Origin: CAZJDM01 sp964544765
GTDB lineage: Bacteria > Bdellovibrionota_B > Oligoflexia > CAYFLR01
DNA length: 8,713 nucleotides
Assembly (NCBI GenBank): GCA_964544765.1
Contig: CAZJDM010000173.1
Location: 1 to 8,713, forward strand
Direction: 5' to 3'
Part shown: one piece after another, positions 1 through 5,767 of the stretch
Layout of the letters: each line of letters begins with the position of its first letter
How positions within the stretch are numbered: the first letter of the stretch is position 1
Notes under the pieces: model-generated
Database searches by the model: none
The model's input: only the letters and a program-made list of their open reading frames with translations
Told to the model about the DNA's origin: nothing
Position numbers and translations under genes: made by a program

Positions 1-49
1 TTTTGTTCTGTTTATTGTAGAAAAAGTCGGTCAGTATAGCGTAGTAAAT

Positions 50-85
50 AACACCATTTCGGAAGCATGGTAGGAAATTGGTGTT
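50..85. repeat. Inverted repeat upstream of the integrase
   Basis: The arm AACACCATTTC (50-60) is complementary to GAAATTGGTGTT (74-85) apart from one bulged T, giving an 11-bp stem around a 13-nt loop. No T-run follows on either strand, so it is not a clear intrinsic terminator. Lying about 170 nt before the integrase and inside the presumed element, it could be the end of an upstream transcription unit or a protein-binding site. The rest of 1-254 is AT-rich and shows no convincing gene. Confidence 0.4.
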
Positions 86-147
86 TAGTATAGATGAATT
101 AAAATTGTTTAGTGATTCTAGTCTCGTTCCTCAGTTAGATAATTGAT

Positions 148-178
148 TTGATTAATGCTATTCTTAATGTAATATAAA
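148..178 (+). promoter_or_regulatory. Possible integrase promoter
   Basis: A TTGATT -35-like hexamer (148-153) is followed after 16 nt by TAATAT (170-175); TATAAA (173-178) overlaps it as an alternative -10. Transcription from here would give a leader of about 70 nt before the integrase ribosome binding site. In DNA this AT-rich such matches arise easily by chance, so the call is tentative. Confidence 0.3.
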
Positions 179-254
179 TGAGTGTTCGTATGTGTTCTTT
201 GATAATTAAATATGTCAACAAAGAAGCGGCTATCTTGCGGTTTGGAGGTAAAAA

Positions 255-1337
255 ATGTCAATAACCACAGTTAACCGTAAGAAAAAATACCTGGTTAGAG
301 TTAGAGATCAATACGGAAAATATTTCCCTAGTAAAAGTTTTGAAAGACTTGTCGATGCAAAAAATTACGAAAGAAAGATACAAACTCAAAAATATGCTGG
401 AAAAATTGCTTTACGATCAGATCAAAAAGGACTTTCATTTGCCGATTTTCTAGAAAAATGGAAATTAACTTGCCGTGAGAGTGTTTCAGAAGGTTGGATA
501 ATATCTCAAGATCAAATGATTCGAGATTATATCATGCCCATAATTGGAAAACGTTCAATCAATAAATTACAAGCTGTCGATATTGGAACTATTCTAACCA
601 TTCTTAAAACAAAAGGACTTTCTAATCAAACTAGTCTACATGTCTATAATCTACTTCATAAAATGTTTGATGATGCAATTCACTATCTGGAATTACTGGA
701 TAAAAATCCGGTTATTCGCCGCCTACGACCTAAATTAGTCCCGAAAGAAAGAGAATTTCTCCACCCTAAAGAACTCATGAAACTTCTGTTACATGTAAGG
801 AATCACCACTTTGGAACACCTATATGGTTGATGGCCCTTACAAGTATGCGGCCAGGAGAAATGCAAGCCTTAAAATGGTCTTCAGTTGATTTTTCTAACA
901 ATCAAATATTAATAAGAGCTACTTTTCTTAACAAAATAGGTGTTTTCCAAGAATTTCCGAAAGGCAAAAAATGGACATGGGTTCCAATGCCTCCACTATT
1001 AAAAGAATTTTTAATAGAAAGATCTAAAGATAGACAATCTGGGGATTTTGTAGCTCAAGGGATTAATAACGATATGGTATCTTACAATACCCTCGCCAAA
1101 ATGCTAAAAAAATTTTGTTTAGAGGCTAAGACAAAAGTTGTAACCGCACATGAATTACGTCATTCAGCAACGGAATTGTATATTGAACAAGGCGCTACAG
1201 CTGAGGATATTAGAAGGTTACTTAACCATAAAAGCCTATCATGCACTTCCAAGTACATTCATCGAACAGACAACAGATTGAAGTCCATTGCAAACAAGAT
1301 AGACAACCTACCCAAATTACAAGTTGTTGGCAAATAG
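255..1337 (+). CDS. Tyrosine recombinase / tRNA-targeting integrase
   Basis: This 360-residue protein is a site-specific tyrosine recombinase that would catalyse integration and excision of a mobile element. The N-terminal ~50 residues look like an arm-type DNA-binding domain (basic, with YLVRVRDQYGK). Residues ~60-155 form the SAM-like core-binding domain. The catalytic domain has box I TSMRPGEMQALKW with Arg199, box II HELRH with His299 and Arg302, LLNHKS with His325, and the nucleophile Tyr334 in SKYIH. Lys236 or a neighbour probably serves as the beta-hairpin lysine. All catalytic positions are present and the length is normal for phage or island integrases, so it looks intact. The ATG follows a strong GGAGGT (244-249) at 5-nt spacing. 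It reads toward the 3' end of tRNA-Ser 185 nt downstream, the standard arrangement for an integrase at its attachment site. Whether it belongs to a prophage, ICE or genomic island cannot be told because the cargo lies outside the window. Confidence 0.95.
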   Translation: MSITTVNRKKKYLVRVRDQYGKYFPSKSFERLVDAKNYERKIQTQKYAGKIALRSDQKGLSFADFLEKWKLTCRESVSEGWIISQDQMIRDYIMPIIGKRSINKLQAVDIGTILTILKTKGLSNQTSLHVYNLLHKMFDDAIHYLELLDKNPVIRRLRPKLVPKEREFLHPKELMKLLLHVRNHHFGTPIWLMALTSMRPGEMQALKWSSVDFSNNQILIRATFLNKIGVFQEFPKGKKWTWVPMPPLLKEFLIERSKDRQSGDFVAQGINNDMVSYNTLAKMLKKFCLEAKTKVVTAHELRHSATELYIEQGATAEDIRRLLNHKSLSCTSKYIHRTDNRLKSIANKIDNLPKLQVVGK

Positions 1338-1350
1338 CCGATCACAACTT
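1321..1350 (+). terminator. Hairpin at the integrase stop codon
   Basis: AAGTTGT (1321-1327) and ACAACTT (1344-1350) are perfect inverted repeats, with an inner GGC/GCC stem (1329-1331 and 1337-1339) around AAATA. The structure spans the integrase stop codon. Only a short CTTTC follows rather than a T-run, so it may be a weak terminator, an mRNA-stabilising hairpin or part of the attachment-site architecture. Confidence 0.35.
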
Positions 1351-1364
1351 TCGCCAAACATGTC

Positions 1365-1385
1365 ATGTGAAACAAATGTGAAACA
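1365..1385. repeat. Pair of 10-bp direct repeats between integrase and tRNA
   Basis: ATGTGAAACA occurs at 1365-1374 and again at 1376-1385, a spacing of 11 bp, close to one helical turn. The pair lies about 140 bp inside the element from the tRNA 3' end. Tyrosine integrases with an arm-binding domain use short direct repeats at this kind of distance from the core site. The repeat is directly visible; the integrase-binding role is inference. Confidence 0.45.
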
Positions 1386-1522
1386 GATTCAAAAAATTAA
1401 GAAAAACCGACCTTCACATACTCACGCAAAAGACTTCAAATGAGACATTACACAATTACATTCCCGCAGCATTCTTTATTTCAAGACATCTTATCGTCTG
1501 AAAACTTTATAACATTGATATG

Positions 1523-1550
1523 TGGCGGAGAGGAGGTGATTCGAACACCC
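1523..1550. other. Presumed attachment site (att) at the tRNA-Ser 3' end
   Basis: The T-arm and acceptor 3' half of tRNA-Ser, including the encoded CCA, face the integrase gene. Tyrosine integrases commonly recombine inside this part of a tRNA gene and rebuild it on integration. The other copy of the core repeat is expected on the far side of the element, left of position 1; I found no second copy inside the window. The exact core boundaries cannot be set without that partner. Confidence 0.45.
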
Positions 1551-1612
1551 GGTTCCTGTTACGGAACACACGCTTTCCAAGCGTGCACCTTCGACCACTC
1601 GGACACCTCTCC
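1523..1612 (-). tRNA. tRNA-Ser (anticodon GGA)
   Basis: Read on the minus strand, the 90-nt gene has a 7-bp acceptor stem, GGAGAGG (1612-1606) with CCTCTCC (1533-1527), then discriminator G and an encoded CCA (1525-1523). The anticodon arm is CACGC-TTGGAAA-GCGTG with anticodon GGA (1578-1576), which reads UCC and UCU serine codons. A long variable arm with a GTTCC/GGAAC stem confirms the class II serine type. The T-loop TTCGAAT is canonical. The gene appears intact despite lying at the edge of an integrated element. Confidence 0.96.
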
Positions 1613-1630
1613 GACGCCTTTAACCAATTC

Positions 1631-1659
1631 TTTTTACTTGAAATTGTTTTGAAAGGCAA
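1631..1659 (-). promoter_or_regulatory. Possible promoter of tRNA-Ser
   Basis: On the minus strand TTGCCT (1659-1654) and TAAAAA (1636-1631) are separated by exactly 17 nt, and predicted initiation near 1624 falls about 12 nt before the mature tRNA 5' end. Both hexamers are imperfect, so the call rests mainly on spacing and position. Confidence 0.35.
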
Positions 1660-1687
1660 TTGAAAAATCAAATACAGATTTATTGAA

Positions 1688-1713
1688 GCTTAGTCCTGCT
1701 TAGTCCAACTAAG
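1688..1713. repeat. Short direct and inverted repeats after the lipoprotein operon
   Basis: GCTTAGTCC occurs at 1688-1696 and 1698-1706 (period 10). The second copy forms a 6-bp hairpin, CTTAGT-CCA-ACTAAG (1699-1713). It lies just beyond the stop codon of the minus-strand operon, where transcription should end, but no T-run follows the stem on that strand. It may be a weak transcription end signal. Confidence 0.3.
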
Positions 1714-1729
1714 TTTAAATCAGTTTAAT

Positions 1730-2989
1730 TTAGTCTTTTGCCGTTTCAGTTTCAACATTCTGATTATTTATAATCAGATTAGTGGTTTGTTCCTTAATTA
1801 TTTCAAACTCTTTGTTATATACGTAAACATCTTCGCCCAAAGGATCATCTGTCGTATTCATATTAGTAAAAGCAATTCGGTATTTACCTGGAAACAAGGT
1901 AGTAGAAAATTTACCCTCTCTAACCGGGATACCGCTAAAAGAACCAGTAACACAATCCGGATCTGAATACAGATGATTGATTCCATTAGCTAAACTTCTA
2001 ATAGAAGCATCGTTATGAATACACGCAAAAATAACATCCACCGCAAGAGATACCTCGCCCGATAATTGTCCAACATCCTTTTTTCCAAACAATGCCATTT
2101 GTTTAGCGACTCCTTGCAATAGATAGGCCGCATTCTGCAAACCGAACTTATTTAAATATTTATCTAAAAATGATTTTTTATTGGTATTAATTTTACCCGC
2201 TTGCCCTTCATAAAAGTCTTCTGCCGATATTAATAAATTCCTAAGGTCAATATCAGCGGTAAAAACACTCTTCTGGCCAGCTTTTACCACCATATTCAAA
2301 CCCGTAAAAGCAAACTCTGGATCGGTATGATTGGACGATAGTACTTTTTGTGCGCCACTAGTACCAGTATAATAATCGGAACTAATGACCGCTACAGGAA
2401 GCTTATTGTCATCCCAATCAATTACCCACGACGGATTACCAGCATCCAGTATAAGTCGCATTTCTTTATAGGTTCCTTCTGGTATTGGAGCTTCTCTCAA
2501 AATTAAACGAGAATCTACCTGATCGAATTTCAACAAATTAATGGTTGCAGTTGTTAATAAGTTTACTTTAACATGCCCTACATCCTCTGAATTTTGATAC
2601 TGAGGCTCAAGATAAAATTTAACACCTTTGACTCTTACATAAAATTCTTTAGCTTTATGAAGAGGAGCGTCTTGTATGTATAAAGATACAAAGGCATCAC
2701 CCGGATTTCCAACATTTACCGCTCTATTAGTATCATCATCTCCTGGATTTCCAACATTTACTACTCTATTAACATCTTCATCTCCTGGATTTCCAGCATT
2801 TACCACTCTATTAACATCTTCATCGCCCGAATTTCCAGCATTTACTCCTTCACTGGCTTGATTTATTTCAGAGTTTCCGGTCTTTTTTGAATCGTTTGTA
2901 CTACTTTCATTCACATCACAACTATAGCTACACAAACAAAAGATAATTAACGAAAGATATTTTATCAATTTTTGAAATTCACTAACCAT
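1730..2989 (-). CDS. DUF4382-domain lipoprotein with tandem repeats
   Basis: Predicted 419-residue envelope lipoprotein. The N-terminus MVSEFQKLIKYLSLIIFCLC... is a lipoprotein-type signal ending at Cys24, though the box (SYSC) is weak. A Ser/Asn/Asp-rich linker follows, then 3.6 copies of a 14-residue repeat, VN(A/V)GNPGDEDVNRV (about residues 49-98). Residues ~100-260 match DUF4382: SLYIQDAPL start, VRVKGVKFYLEP, INLLKF, and PEGTYKEMRLIL. The C-terminal ~110 residues (FSTTLFPGKYRIAFTN) look like a carboxypeptidase-regulatory-like beta-sandwich. DUF4382 has no established biochemical role. I chose the ATG at 2989 because GAGGGAG precedes it by 6 nt; a TTG at 3004 has no comparable site. The gene overlaps the upstream regulator by 8 nt, which implies translational coupling. 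Confidence 0.85.
   Translation of the reverse strand: MVSEFQKLIKYLSLIIFCLCSYSCDVNESSTNDSKKTGNSEINQASEGVNAGNSGDEDVNRVVNAGNPGDEDVNRVVNVGNPGDDDTNRAVNVGNPGDAFVSLYIQDAPLHKAKEFYVRVKGVKFYLEPQYQNSEDVGHVKVNLLTTATINLLKFDQVDSRLILREAPIPEGTYKEMRLILDAGNPSWVIDWDDNKLPVAVISSDYYTGTSGAQKVLSSNHTDPEFAFTGLNMVVKAGQKSVFTADIDLRNLLISAEDFYEGQAGKINTNKKSFLDKYLNKFGLQNAAYLLQGVAKQMALFGKKDVGQLSGEVSLAVDVIFACIHNDASIRSLANGINHLYSDPDCVTGSFSGIPVREGKFSTTLFPGKYRIAFTNMNTTDDPLGEDVYVYNKEFEIIKEQTTNLIINNQNVETETAKD
2696..2845 (-). repeat. 42-nt in-frame tandem repeat (3.6 copies)
   Basis: Four near-identical units run 2845-2804, 2803-2762, 2761-2720 and a partial 2719-2696, each coding the 14-residue motif VNxGNxGDxDxNRx. The copies are similar in DNA as well as protein, so the expansion is recent. 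The acidic, Gly/Asn-rich repeat sits between the lipid anchor and the DUF4382 domain and probably acts as a flexible spacer. Confidence 0.93.
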
Positions 2990-3896
2990 TATCATCTCCC
3001 TCAATATTTGTTTCTATAAATTCAGTTAAAGGAAACATCTGAATATTTATGGCAATCACCACTTCTGGATTGGTTTCTTTTTGAGCCAAATAATTCAAGT
3101 ATCGTCGAAATGCACGAATATCCTGCTTTATAACTTGCAAGGTTTTTTTGGATATTGTCATAGATGTATTACTAATTTCTCGATTCTTAGATTCTACCTG
3201 ATCCATAGCTTCTTTAGCCAAATCCATCATCTTTTTATGATAATATTTTATTCCCAGCCATGAGACCTCATCGGTTGTATTAAAATCACTCATAGCTTTC
3301 ACGTATTGCCGCGTGCCTTCCTCCATCTTAATACATTTTAGCCTTTCCAATAATTTCAGACTGCTTTGAGCCTCTTTGACAGTAATAGGTGGAGACACAT
3401 GTTCAGCAACCCATCTAGGATCTGATTTAAAACCTGGTAATCCCACCATTTCAAATACTACCGCATGGTACCACTCGCTAAAAAAATCCAGCTCCAATTG
3501 ATTGGTCCCTGTTAAAGATTGTTTTTTTATCTGCAGTAACTGACTTAAAAAGTGTTCTCGTTCTTTAATATCTGTACAATTGGTATATAATCGCAAAATT
3601 TTAAAATACTTTCTTTGTGTACCACTTAGATTGAGACTCTTGAGAATGAGGTTAAGGGTATGTTCTGTCATTTTTCTTTTACCGTTAGCTATTAACCAAG
3701 CAGCATTACATACACCCAACCCCAGATCTTCTGTAAATATTATCCAAGAATATGAATCCTGCTGTTTATCCTTTATTAGGTAATAAAGACGCTGCAAGTA
3801 ATCTTTATAATCATGAAACATAAATGGACTTAGCTCATTGGCTATTTGTCTTAAAATACTTACTCTTTTTTCTTTAATTCTTTCCAAACGACCCAA
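2982..3896 (-). CDS. TIGR02147 / DUF4423 family regulator
   Basis: A 304-residue protein matching the TIGR02147 family along most of its length. The N-terminal half has FHDYKDYLQRLYYLIK and a helix-turn-helix-like stretch ending in the family signature ANGKRKMT (about residues 25-90), followed by LNLSGTQRKYFKILRLYTN. The second half (DUF4423) has EWYHAVVFEM, DPRWVAEHVSPPIT, EAQSSLKLLERLKCI, the TTDEV motif, a YYHKKMMDLAKEAMD helix, ISNTSMTISKK and NIQMFPLTEF near the end. The family is expanded in Bdellovibrio-like bacteria and Fibrobacter; a transcription-regulatory role is assumed from the HTH-like region rather than proven. No membrane segment is visible. Translation starts at TTG (3896), supported by GGAGG at 3906-3902 with 5-nt spacing. 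It is the first gene of an operon with the overlapping lipoprotein gene, which it may control. Confidence 0.88.
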   Translation of the reverse strand: MGRLERIKEKRVSILRQIANELSPFMFHDYKDYLQRLYYLIKDKQQDSYSWIIFTEDLGLGVCNAAWLIANGKRKMTEHTLNLILKSLNLSGTQRKYFKILRLYTNCTDIKEREHFLSQLLQIKKQSLTGTNQLELDFFSEWYHAVVFEMVGLPGFKSDPRWVAEHVSPPITVKEAQSSLKLLERLKCIKMEEGTRQYVKAMSDFNTTDEVSWLGIKYYHKKMMDLAKEAMDQVESKNREISNTSMTISKKTLQVIKQDIRAFRRYLNYLAQKETNPEVVIAINIQMFPLTEFIETNIEGDDNG

Positions 3897-3901
3897 AATT
3901 T

Positions 3902-3906
3902 CCTCC
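3902..3906 (-). promoter_or_regulatory. Ribosome binding site deciding a TTG start
   Basis: GGAGG on the minus strand lies 5 nt before the TTG at 3896, and no ATG or GTG in frame is better placed. This supports the non-ATG start of the TIGR02147 protein. Confidence 0.75.
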
Positions 3907-3907
3907 A

Positions 3908-3952
3908 GTCTGGTCCGTTTCCTAAAATAACTAATCGGTGTATTTACCAGAC
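3908..3952 (-). repeat. Inverted repeat abutting the regulator's ribosome binding site
   Basis: GTCTGGT (3908-3914) and ACCAGAC (3946-3952) are perfect inverted repeats around a 31-nt loop. On the minus strand the hairpin would end one base before the GGAGG site of the TIGR02147 gene. It could shape translation in the leader, or be an operator for the regulator itself. A weak TATTAT -10-like sequence lies further upstream; I see no gene in 3907-4086. Confidence 0.4.
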
Positions 3953-4086
3953 ACTTTAGTACCTATTGTTTATTCTATAATATCAAAGAATTAGAAAATT
4001 TAAAAAAGAAATAGAGTAAAATTTTAGATATTAATATAAGTATTTTTTCTTATTGTATATGTAAATTGTAATCTACACTATCTATA

Positions 4087-4437
4087 CTATGTATCCCAAT
4101 TAAAATCGGCTCCGGTAAAGGCCTTTCTGAAATAAGGAACCTGTATTTTATCAACAATATACTGATAAAGTTCTTTGACATCTTCCTCTTTGATTTTTTG
4201 GGTAACAAATTCTGGTAGAGAATCAACAGGATCATCTTCTTCAGGTTCTATTTCAATTGTAACGGTACCATATCCATTTTTACTAATTGAAAGATTCTTA
4301 CCAAGGGAGTTAATAGAAAATAACTCAGGGATATTGACAACCCCATGATATTTATTAGAATCAAAGAATCTATCAATGTAAGCCTTAAATTTCTTACATG
4401 GAATTTTACATATAATTAAATCTTTTTCACCAGTCAT
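4087..4437 (-). CDS. Unrecognised small acidic protein
   Basis: I do not recognise this 116-residue protein. It starts MTGEKDLIICKIPCKKFKAY, has mixed alpha/beta character, an acidic stretch IEIEPEEDDPVDSLPE near the middle, and ends with a KELYQYIVDKIQVPYFRK helix and FNWDT. No signal peptide or membrane segment is seen, so it is probably cytoplasmic. The frame stays open upstream to a TTG at 4593, with an ATG also at 4479, but that extension is AT-rich and poorly protein-like, and none of the starts has a clear ribosome binding site. I prefer 4437 because protein-like sequence begins there. The gene is divergent from the lipoprotein at 4703. It may be a real short gene or the 3' part of a longer one. 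Confidence 0.6.
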   Translation of the reverse strand: MTGEKDLIICKIPCKKFKAYIDRFFDSNKYHGVVNIPELFSINSLGKNLSISKNGYGTVTIEIEPEEDDPVDSLPEFVTQKIKEEDVKELYQYIVDKIQVPYFRKAFTGADFNWDT

Positions 4438-4447
4438 GATTGCATTA

Positions 4448-4476
4448 TTTATAATAAATTCACAAGAATAAAACAA
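4448..4476 (-). promoter_or_regulatory. Possible promoter giving an almost leaderless transcript
   Basis: On the minus strand TTGTTT (4476-4471) and TATAAA (4453-4448) have a 17-nt spacer. Initiation would fall near 4441, only a few bases before the ATG at 4437. That fits the lack of a ribosome binding site there, but the hexamers are imperfect in very AT-rich DNA. Confidence 0.3.
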
Positions 4477-4702
4477 CATTTTTTTTTGATTAAAATTTAA
4501 GCAAAATAGAGGTGTTACGTGTCTAACAACCTCTTTTACCCTCAAAAAAAATTTAAAAAGCGGCTTTTTCAACAATTGATGTGAATTTATCAATATAAGA
4601 ATTTATAAGCTAATTTTGCTGGACATTTATCAATTTTCTCTCAAGTTTTTCAAGAATATTCCGAAACCATCTATAGCGATAATTATGTGGGGAGGTATAC
4701 AC

Positions 4703-5701
4703 ATGAAATCCATATTTAATTATATAAATCATATTGTTGTATTTTTATTATTAATTATTATGTCTTTAACAATAGTTTCTTGCGAAGATGATCCACCTAA
4801 AACCAAGAAAGGTGGATTAACTCAATATCCTCCAGCACCCACAATGCAGCCATTTCAGCAACCAGATATGTGGAGACAATCAATACAAAGCACCCAAGGT
4901 GGCATTTGTACTAAGGATACTCTAAGAAACCAAGGTTCTCATATAGAAATCATTCCTACTCAAAATAGTCTTCAAATGCCTGCAATTAGAGTGAAAATTC
5001 AAGCAAGATGTACTAATTTGGAAAGAGTTGTACTAAGATTACAAGGTCCAGCCACTAATACCCAACCATATTGTTCTTACGCTGTAGAAGATGCTAAAAG
5101 AGGGTTTGAAGGAACAGGAGGAACTTGTAATATTCAGCAAATGGGTGAACCTCAGGAACTTTATCACTTAACCATTACAGCTTGGTTAACTCCACCCAAA
5201 ACTGAAGAAGCTCCATCAGAAACTCAACAGAAGAACGTGACAGATGTCGTTGAACCACTCGACAGAAAATCATCAGAGGAGAATAAAGTATTTGTAGCCA
5301 TTCCGCCTCCATTTGATCAGGGAATTCAAATTTTTAACCAAGAGATCCTTCGATTAGAGTGTAAACGTAGATGTCAACAAGATACTCAAACAGCCATTGA
5401 TATTAACGCGCAAAGTTTTGCCTATGACAAAATGTTCAATCTGCCAGCGTATGTTTACAATAATGGTGATACCGAGTATTTTAGAGCCTTGCAAGTAGGA
5501 AATATTATAAATAACGAATTTATCTGTCGTGGATTACCTCTTTGGGGAAGAGATGAAGTAACATTAGCTTGCGGAATGCTCGTGCCCCCTGTAGCTTGTC
5601 CAGATCTCCAAAGAATGCAAGCTGAATGCCTCCAAAGGGTTGGAATACCTCAACCTCAACCACTACAACCTCAACAGCAACAGTTACCTCCTCCACAATA
5701 A
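4703..5701 (+). CDS. Cysteine-rich lipoprotein with Pro/Gln-rich tail
   Basis: Predicted 332-residue exported lipoprotein. MKSIFNYINH and a hydrophobic stretch (residues ~11-25) lead to a good lipobox, TIVSC, with lipidated Cys27 followed by EDD. A Pro/Gln-rich linker comes next. The mature domain has ten further cysteines, an even number that would allow five disulfides outside the cytoplasm. The end, after residue ~315, is a low-complexity PQPQPLQPQQQQ tail. I do not recognise the family. The ATG at 4703 follows a very strong GGGGAGGT (4689-4696) at 6-nt spacing, so the longer reading frame from 4616 is not used. It is transcribed alone, divergent from the small gene at 4087-4437 and convergent with the PLD gene. 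A structural or surface role is possible but not shown. Confidence 0.85.
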   Translation: MKSIFNYINHIVVFLLLIIMSLTIVSCEDDPPKTKKGGLTQYPPAPTMQPFQQPDMWRQSIQSTQGGICTKDTLRNQGSHIEIIPTQNSLQMPAIRVKIQARCTNLERVVLRLQGPATNTQPYCSYAVEDAKRGFEGTGGTCNIQQMGEPQELYHLTITAWLTPPKTEEAPSETQQKNVTDVVEPLDRKSSEENKVFVAIPPPFDQGIQIFNQEILRLECKRRCQQDTQTAIDINAQSFAYDKMFNLPAYVYNNGDTEYFRALQVGNIINNEFICRGLPLWGRDEVTLACGMLVPPVACPDLQRMQAECLQRVGIPQPQPLQPQQQQLPPPQ

Positions 5702-5722
5702 TCGATAACAACTCAACACTTA

Positions 5723-5760
5723 AACAGCGGGGTGTGTAAGTGAAACCTGCACACCGCGTT
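5723..5760. terminator. Imperfect hairpin between convergent genes
   Basis: AAC plus GCG...GTGTG pairs with CACAC...CGC plus GTT (arms 5723-5737 and 5750-5760), an 11-bp stem interrupted by a bulged A and a bulged GG. It occupies the 66-nt gap between two converging genes, where a shared terminator is expected. Neither strand has a strong T-run, so efficiency is doubtful. Confidence 0.5.
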
Positions 5761-5767
5761 AAATTAA

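Noticed and set aside
1440..1652. Plus-strand open frame of 70 codons
   Set aside because: It runs antisense across the whole tRNA-Ser gene, has no ribosome binding site and no protein-like features.
2696..2845. CRISPR-like regular repeats
   Set aside because: The units are contiguous with no unique spacers, are in frame with a lipoprotein and have no cas genes nearby.
2676..2861. Plus-strand repetitive open frame (SSPGFPTFTTLL repeats)
   Set aside because: It is the antisense reading of the 42-nt repeat in the lipoprotein gene; the repeat keeps the opposite frame open.
4438..4593. N-terminal extension of the small protein to a TTG at 4593
   Set aside because: No ribosome binding site, homopolymer-rich DNA and poor protein character; kept only as an alternative.
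4616..4702. Longer start for the cysteine-rich lipoprotein
   Set aside because: It would bury the strong GGGGAGGT site inside the gene and put about 29 residues before a clean lipoprotein signal peptide.
5520..5711. Minus-strand open frame rich in Val and Glu
   Set aside because: It is the antisense of the Pro/Gln-rich tail of the lipoprotein gene.
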